From the NCBI GenBank assembly GCA_017405115.1, contig JAFRBA010000080.1:1-8445 (forward strand): a stretch of DNA of 8,445 bases, given 5' to 3'. Below are positions 5,413 to 8,445 of this stretch, one piece after another; the first letter of the stretch is position 1; each line of letters starts with the position of its first letter. Source of the DNA: Kiritimatiellia bacterium (lineage in GTDB: Bacteria; Verrucomicrobiota; Kiritimatiellia; RFP12; UBA1067). Both the position numbers and the translations under genes were made by a program. The notes below the pieces were generated by a model, which searched no databases, was not told where the DNA came from, and was given only the letters and a program-made list of their open reading frames with translations.

Positions 5413-6618
5413 CTATTCTCTGCCGGGCAGACGGGTGGCGTCGGAGCGCCAGGCGCTCATGGTGGTGCCGATGCGCGACTTGAAGAGCCTTTTCAAGTGT
5501 GATGGAGAGTTGAAGCCGCAGAACGTCGCGAGGTTGTTGACGGGGATTGTCGTCTTGCGCAACAGTGATTTTGCCTTCTCCAGCCTTACTTCCTGTATCG
5601 CGTCGAGGATCGTCGTTCCTGTTACGGCCCTGAAATTCCGCTGAAGGACTCGCGGCGACACTCCGACGGCCGCCGCGACGTCTCCGACGCCGATCTGCGT
5701 CGTCGCATACTGGCGGATGAACTTCTTCGCGGCGGTTATGCGCTGGGCAGTGCCGTATATGTCAGTGGTGGATATCCGCTCCACGATTCCCCTGATGCCG
5801 AAGGCGATATGCCTCGACTGTCCCTTGGCCGCTCTCCCCCGCTCCGAGCCGCGAAGCACTCCGTCCAGGAACTCTGCGGCGGCGAATCCCCCCGCTTCGT
5901 AGTCGGGCGCTATCGACGAAAGAGTCGGCACGGTCTGTTCGCAGATGTGCGTTTCATCGTCCACGCCCAGCACCTGTATCTGCTCCGGGACGGAAAGCCC
6001 CGCGAAGCGGCATGCGTCGAGGATGTGCTTGCCGCGAAGGTCGTAGGCCGCGAACACTCCGCAGGGCAGTGGCAGCGATTTCAGCCATCCGGCAATCGTC
6101 TTTTCATGCATCGCCCAGCTGTTTTCGGTGGGCTTGCCGAAGCGGTGCACTGCCGCGTCCGCCGCGCCTATGGATTCGGAGAACGCCTCGTAGCGCTCTC
6201 GGTCCCAGCTTCGTGGACTGGCATCGCCTATGTATGCGAAGTTGGCGAGCTTTTTGTGGAGGAAGAACGCGGCGGCCGTCTTGCCGATCTGCGAGTTGTC
6301 TGGTTCGAGAACCGCGCACGGATGCCGCCAGCCTTTCGGTGGGGCAGTGTTCACGAACACCGCCGCGCGTCCGCTGGTCGCCGCAAACGCCTCGTTGTCG
6401 ACGGTGTGGCAGCGGCAGTCGGTGATGATTGCATCGGGTTTCCAGTCCCTGTAGAATGACAGGTTGCCGTAGGGCAGTTCGCGGTCGGTGAACTGCACCT
6501 CCCAATGGTGGTTCGTCGTGGCGAAGTGAAGGATTCCGTACAGGATCTTTCGCGCCGCCTCGTACTGGGCGTCGAGATGCACAAGCATCCGCAGCAGTTT
6601 CGTGTTTGCCGTCTTCAT
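5413..6618 (-). CDS. XylR-type transcriptional regulator: periplasmic-binding-like sensor plus AraC DNA-binding domain
   Basis: The 401-residue protein has the layout of E. coli XylR. Residues 6-285 form a LacI/ribose-binding-like sugar sensor, with landmarks PDAIITD (61-67), VFVNT (87-91), YIGD (129-132), GVFAAYDLRGKHILDAC (187-203), PEQIQVLGVDDE (211-222) and TLSSIAPDYEAGG (232-244). Residues 290-392 form an AraC domain with two helix-turn-helix units near 308-331 and 355-378 (VGDVAAAVGVSPRVLQRNF and NNLATFCGFNSPSHLKRLF). It probably binds a sugar and activates nearby catabolic genes. I start it at the ATG read from 6618, which matches the N-terminus of the family; upstream in-frame starts at 6636 and 6738 add residues unlike it, and the last would run across the GH5 start. 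No Shine-Dalgarno precedes 6618, and a TATACT lies 8 nt before it, so the mRNA may be leaderless. It converges on the GRE operon with 26 bp between stops and diverges from GH5. The effector is unknown. Confidence 0.9.
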   Translation of the reverse strand: MKTANTKLLRMLVHLDAQYEAARKILYGILHFATTNHHWEVQFTDRELPYGNLSFYRDWKPDAIITDCRCHTVDNEAFAATSGRAAVFVNTAPPKGWRHPCAVLEPDNSQIGKTAAAFFLHKKLANFAYIGDASPRSWDRERYEAFSESIGAADAAVHRFGKPTENSWAMHEKTIAGWLKSLPLPCGVFAAYDLRGKHILDACRFAGLSVPEQIQVLGVDDETHICEQTVPTLSSIAPDYEAGGFAAAEFLDGVLRGSERGRAAKGQSRHIAFGIRGIVERISTTDIYGTAQRITAAKKFIRQYATTQIGVGDVAAAVGVSPRVLQRNFRAVTGTTILDAIQEVRLEKAKSLLRKTTIPVNNLATFCGFNSPSHLKRLFKSRIGTTMSAWRSDATRLPGRE

Positions 6619-6626
6619 CGCGGTGA

Positions 6627-6632
6627 AGTATA
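6627..6632 (-). promoter_or_regulatory. Candidate -10 box (TATACT) for the regulator gene
   Basis: On the - strand TATACT (five of six matches to TATAAT) ends 8 nt before the proposed ATG at 6618. Transcription would start at or within a few bases of the start codon, consistent with the lack of a ribosome binding site. No convincing -35 is seen. Confidence 0.3.
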
Positions 6633-6698
6633 TCATATGAAAAAAGGCATGGCGCGAAACAGAACCTCCTCCGTCGCGATATGAGACCAATGGTGGGG

Positions 6699-6704
6699 TA
6701 TAAT
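6699..6704 (+). promoter_or_regulatory. Candidate -10 box (TATAAT) for the GH5 gene
   Basis: A perfect TATAAT preceded by a G run lies 13 nt before the ATG at 6718. The predicted transcript would have a leader of only about 7 nt. No typical -35 is seen; GTCGCG at 6673-6678 occupies nearly the same relative position as the GTCGCG before the GRE operon's TATAAT. Confidence 0.4.
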
Positions 6705-6717
6705 ACACGGTGGAAAA

Positions 6718-8337
6718 ATGATGGATTCCATTCTGCACATGAGAGGTCGTTCACTGGTATTTTTGCTTGTTTTCGCAATGGCGGCAATCTCCGCGCATTG
6801 CGAGGTCCCGTCATGTCGCGCCGCATTACGGGCCGAGGACATAAGATGGAGCGGTTTGACCTGCCATGCGAGACGAGACGGTGACAGACTGGTGGTGAAC
6901 GTTCCGCAGGAGAAGAAGTCCACGGCGTTGTTCGGCATCTCTGGCATCCTTCCGGCGGACAGGATCGGCTCCGCACAAGCCCTGCGGGCGACGATACGTG
7001 CTCGCGGCGCGGGAATCGCAAAGCCGAAGATATCGTACCTTGGCCTCAAGTTTCAGTTCCGCCTTTACGATGCCATGACGGGCATGTCCATGCACCCGAA
7101 TACGCCCACGGTACGATATGGATCGTTCGAGTGGCAGACGCTCGACGTATATGCTGTCCTTGGCGGATTGCAGATAGGGCATGACGTCACGCTTTCGCTC
7201 GGTTTGCAAGGAACCTCGGGAGAGGTGGAGTTCGACCTCTCGACACTCTCCATCAAATTGGACGAGGTCCTCTTTCCGTGCAAAAACGCCGACCTCGTTG
7301 CGTCGTATTCTCCATCAGTCCGTGATATGACTCGGCTGCGAGGTGTTATGTTGCCTGGCGGGCGTGATCTACAGGAAGATGATTTCCGCGAAATGGCGCG
7401 TTGGGGTGTAAAACTCGGTCGCTACCAGATGATTCGAGGATGGAACGCATGGGTGAACGGTCCGACGGACATTGATCTTGCCGAATACGACAAATGGATT
7501 GACGGCCGCCTTGACCATCTTGATGCCGTTGTGTTGCCCATGGCGAGGAAATACGGCATGAAAATCGTGGTGGATGTCCATTCGCCCCCGGGAGGACGCA
7601 AAAAGACCGGGGAGATGGAGATGTTCTTCGACGCGCGTTTTCGCGACCACTTCATCGCGCTTTGGCGGCGAATAGCAACCCGCTTCAAGGGCAATGCCGA
7701 CGTGATATACGGCTATGACCTCGTGAACGAGCCGCAGCAGTTGCGTCCTGCGCCGTTCGACTACTGGAGCGTCCAGCAAGAGGCGGCCACGGCCGTGCGG
7801 GAGATAGACGCCGACACGCCGATAATAATGGAATCGAACAACATGGATTCGCCGGCGGCTTATGCGTACATGAGTCCTCTCGCTCTCACAAACATCATCT
7901 ACCAGGTTCACATGTACATTCCTAGCGACTACACGCATCAGGGAGTGTTCGGCGGAGGGTCGATGCCATATCCCGATCCTGAGCGTGGGCGTGATTATGC
8001 TTGGCTGCGGAAGACGCTGGGGCGCGTTCGTGATTTTCAACTCCGGCACGGTGCGCGCATATATGTCGGCGAGTTCAGCGCCGTCGCATGGGCACCGGGC
8101 GCGGCTCGCTACATTGAGGACTGCATCTCCATTTTCGAGGAGTACGGCTGGGACTGGACGTACCATTCCTTCAGGGGTTGGAACGGCTGGAGCGTGGAGC
8201 ATGAAGGCTTCGACATCTCGCACATGACCCCATCCGCCGACAATCCTCGCAAGCGAGCCCTGCTTGCCGGTCTTGGATCTTCCCGTAAACCCAAAGGAGA
8301 CAAACATGGTGCGCCAAGCAAAGCTCGGCAGAGCTAA
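6718..8337 (+). CDS. Secreted glycoside hydrolase family 5 protein with N-terminal beta-rich domain
   Basis: The 539-residue protein is a probable endo-acting beta-glycanase (cellulase-type clan A enzyme). Residues 9-27 form a hydrophobic signal peptide (RGRSLVFLLVFAMAAISAHC), with cleavage probable near Ala26-Cys28; it lacks a good lipobox. Residues about 36-185 look like a beta-sandwich, possibly carbohydrate-binding, that I cannot assign. The catalytic TIM barrel runs from about 200 to 505: Arg235 (KLGRYQ), His288 (VDVHSPPGG), acid/base Glu338 in DLVNEP, His398/Tyr400 (VHMY) and nucleophile Glu452 in YVGEFS match the conserved GH5 positions. The substrate (cellulose, mannan, xyloglucan or other) cannot be chosen from this. 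The tail after 515 is short and basic. The start could be ATG 6718, 6721 or 6739; none has a strong Shine-Dalgarno (GGTGGAAAA precedes 6718), and 6739 would give the most typical signal peptide. Divergence from the XylR-type regulator suggests shared control. Confidence 0.9.
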   Translation: MMDSILHMRGRSLVFLLVFAMAAISAHCEVPSCRAALRAEDIRWSGLTCHARRDGDRLVVNVPQEKKSTALFGISGILPADRIGSAQALRATIRARGAGIAKPKISYLGLKFQFRLYDAMTGMSMHPNTPTVRYGSFEWQTLDVYAVLGGLQIGHDVTLSLGLQGTSGEVEFDLSTLSIKLDEVLFPCKNADLVASYSPSVRDMTRLRGVMLPGGRDLQEDDFREMARWGVKLGRYQMIRGWNAWVNGPTDIDLAEYDKWIDGRLDHLDAVVLPMARKYGMKIVVDVHSPPGGRKKTGEMEMFFDARFRDHFIALWRRIATRFKGNADVIYGYDLVNEPQQLRPAPFDYWSVQQEAATAVREIDADTPIIMESNNMDSPAAYAYMSPLALTNIIYQVHMYIPSDYTHQGVFGGGSMPYPDPERGRDYAWLRKTLGRVRDFQLRHGARIYVGEFSAVAWAPGAARYIEDCISIFEEYGWDWTYHSFRGWNGWSVEHEGFDISHMTPSADNPRKRALLAGLGSSRKPKGDKHGAPSKARQS

Positions 8338-8383
8338 CAGAATGAAAGGAGTCTGTACGGCAAAGAAAACGAAGTGCCGTTAG
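8306..8383 (+). CDS. Possible small ORF (25 residues, basic) overlapping the GH5 end
   Basis: ATG at 8306 has a strong AAAGGAG Shine-Dalgarno at 8293-8299 with 6-nt spacing, better than any other start in this part of the window. The ORF overlaps the last 32 nt of the GH5 gene in another frame and ends with TAG at 8381-8383. The peptide begins MVRQAKLGRANRMKG, has 9 Lys/Arg in 25 residues and two Cys, and resembles no family I know. Its stop is the first base of the hairpin at 8381-8431, an arrangement like a leader peptide before a downstream gene. It could also be chance. Confidence 0.3.
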   Translation: MVRQAKLGRANRMKGVCTAKKTKCR

Positions 8384-8431
8384 GAAGATTGGCTGCGCGG
8401 AGGGCGACCGACGCGCAGAAGCCCAATCCTA
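8381..8431 (+). repeat. Imperfect hairpin downstream of GH5
   Basis: TAGG (8381-8384), ATTGG (8388-8392) and CTGCGCG (8393-8399) pair with CGCGCAG (8412-8418), CCAAT (8423-8427) and CCTA (8428-8431), leaving bulges of 3 and 4 nt and a 12-nt loop. It has no T-tract, so it is not a standard terminator. It may be a regulatory leader structure, a third palindromic element, or a weak terminator. AAAGGA followed directly by ATG (8433-8441) comes next, too close for a normal ribosome site. Confidence 0.45.
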
Positions 8432-8445
8432 CAAAGGAATGAGCC

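Noticed and set aside
6619..6738. N-terminal extension of the regulator to 441 residues
   Set aside because: The extra 40 residues cross the GH5 start and its promoter and do not resemble the N-terminus of XylR-type proteins, which fits Met at 6618.
8439..8445. Start of a next gene at the window end
   Set aside because: Only two codons are visible and the AAAGGA directly abuts the ATG, so the start cannot be judged.
1..8445. tRNA, rRNA, CRISPR array, insertion-sequence transposase or phage genes
   Set aside because: Nothing with the required structure, repeat spacing or protein motifs was seen; the only repeats are the tandem tail repeat and the palindromes listed.

Overview
The window looks like chromosomal DNA of an anaerobic, GC-rich, Gram-negative polysaccharide degrader. 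A type II secretion pseudopilin points to a diderm cell, and an oxygen-sensitive glycyl radical enzyme (GRE) with its activase points to an anaerobe. The mix of a GspG-like pseudopilin, an SSS symporter, a XylR-type AraC regulator and an exported GH5 enzyme is what I would expect from the Kiritimatiellota / Lentisphaerota / Verrucomicrobiota side of the PVC bacteria, probably a gut or sediment lineage. That placement is inference; the window has no phylogenetic marker gene.

Layout: (1) 1-96, the repetitive Ala/Pro/Gln tail of a gene that starts outside the window; (2) 129-548, a GspG-type pseudopilin, closed by a good intrinsic terminator at 582-608; (3) 609-727, a promoter/leader with an 18-bp palindrome next to the ribosome binding site; (4) 728-5386, a tight three-gene + strand operon of glycyl radical enzyme, sodium:solute symporter and GRE activase, with junctions of 1 nt and an ATGA overlap; (5) 5413-6618 on the - strand, a XylR-type AraC regulator converging on the operon; (6) 6718-8337 on the + strand, a secreted GH5 glycoside hydrolase divergent from the regulator; (7) 8306-8445, a possible 25-codon ORF and an imperfect hairpin.

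The genes read as a small catabolic locus. GH5 would release oligosaccharides outside the cytoplasm, the symporter would import a small product, and the GRE, charged with a glycyl radical by its activase, would carry out a radical step on that compound or a derivative. The regulator is a likely ligand-responsive controller. The GRE substrate cannot be read from the sequence: its active-site loop is GCNW rather than the GCxE of known GRE dehydratases and lyases, and no microcompartment genes are visible.

The most striking structural signal is that two unrelated palindromic repeat elements sit in-frame inside two genes of the same operon. One is a 63-bp CGCAGAG-type inverted repeat in the GRE (1208-1270, 21 codons). 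The other is a 54-bp GGTAGGG...CCCTACC inverted repeat in the activase (5167-5220, 18 codons). Both have lengths divisible by three, contain no stop, and fall in probable surface loops, much like protein-coding palindromic elements described in Rickettsia.
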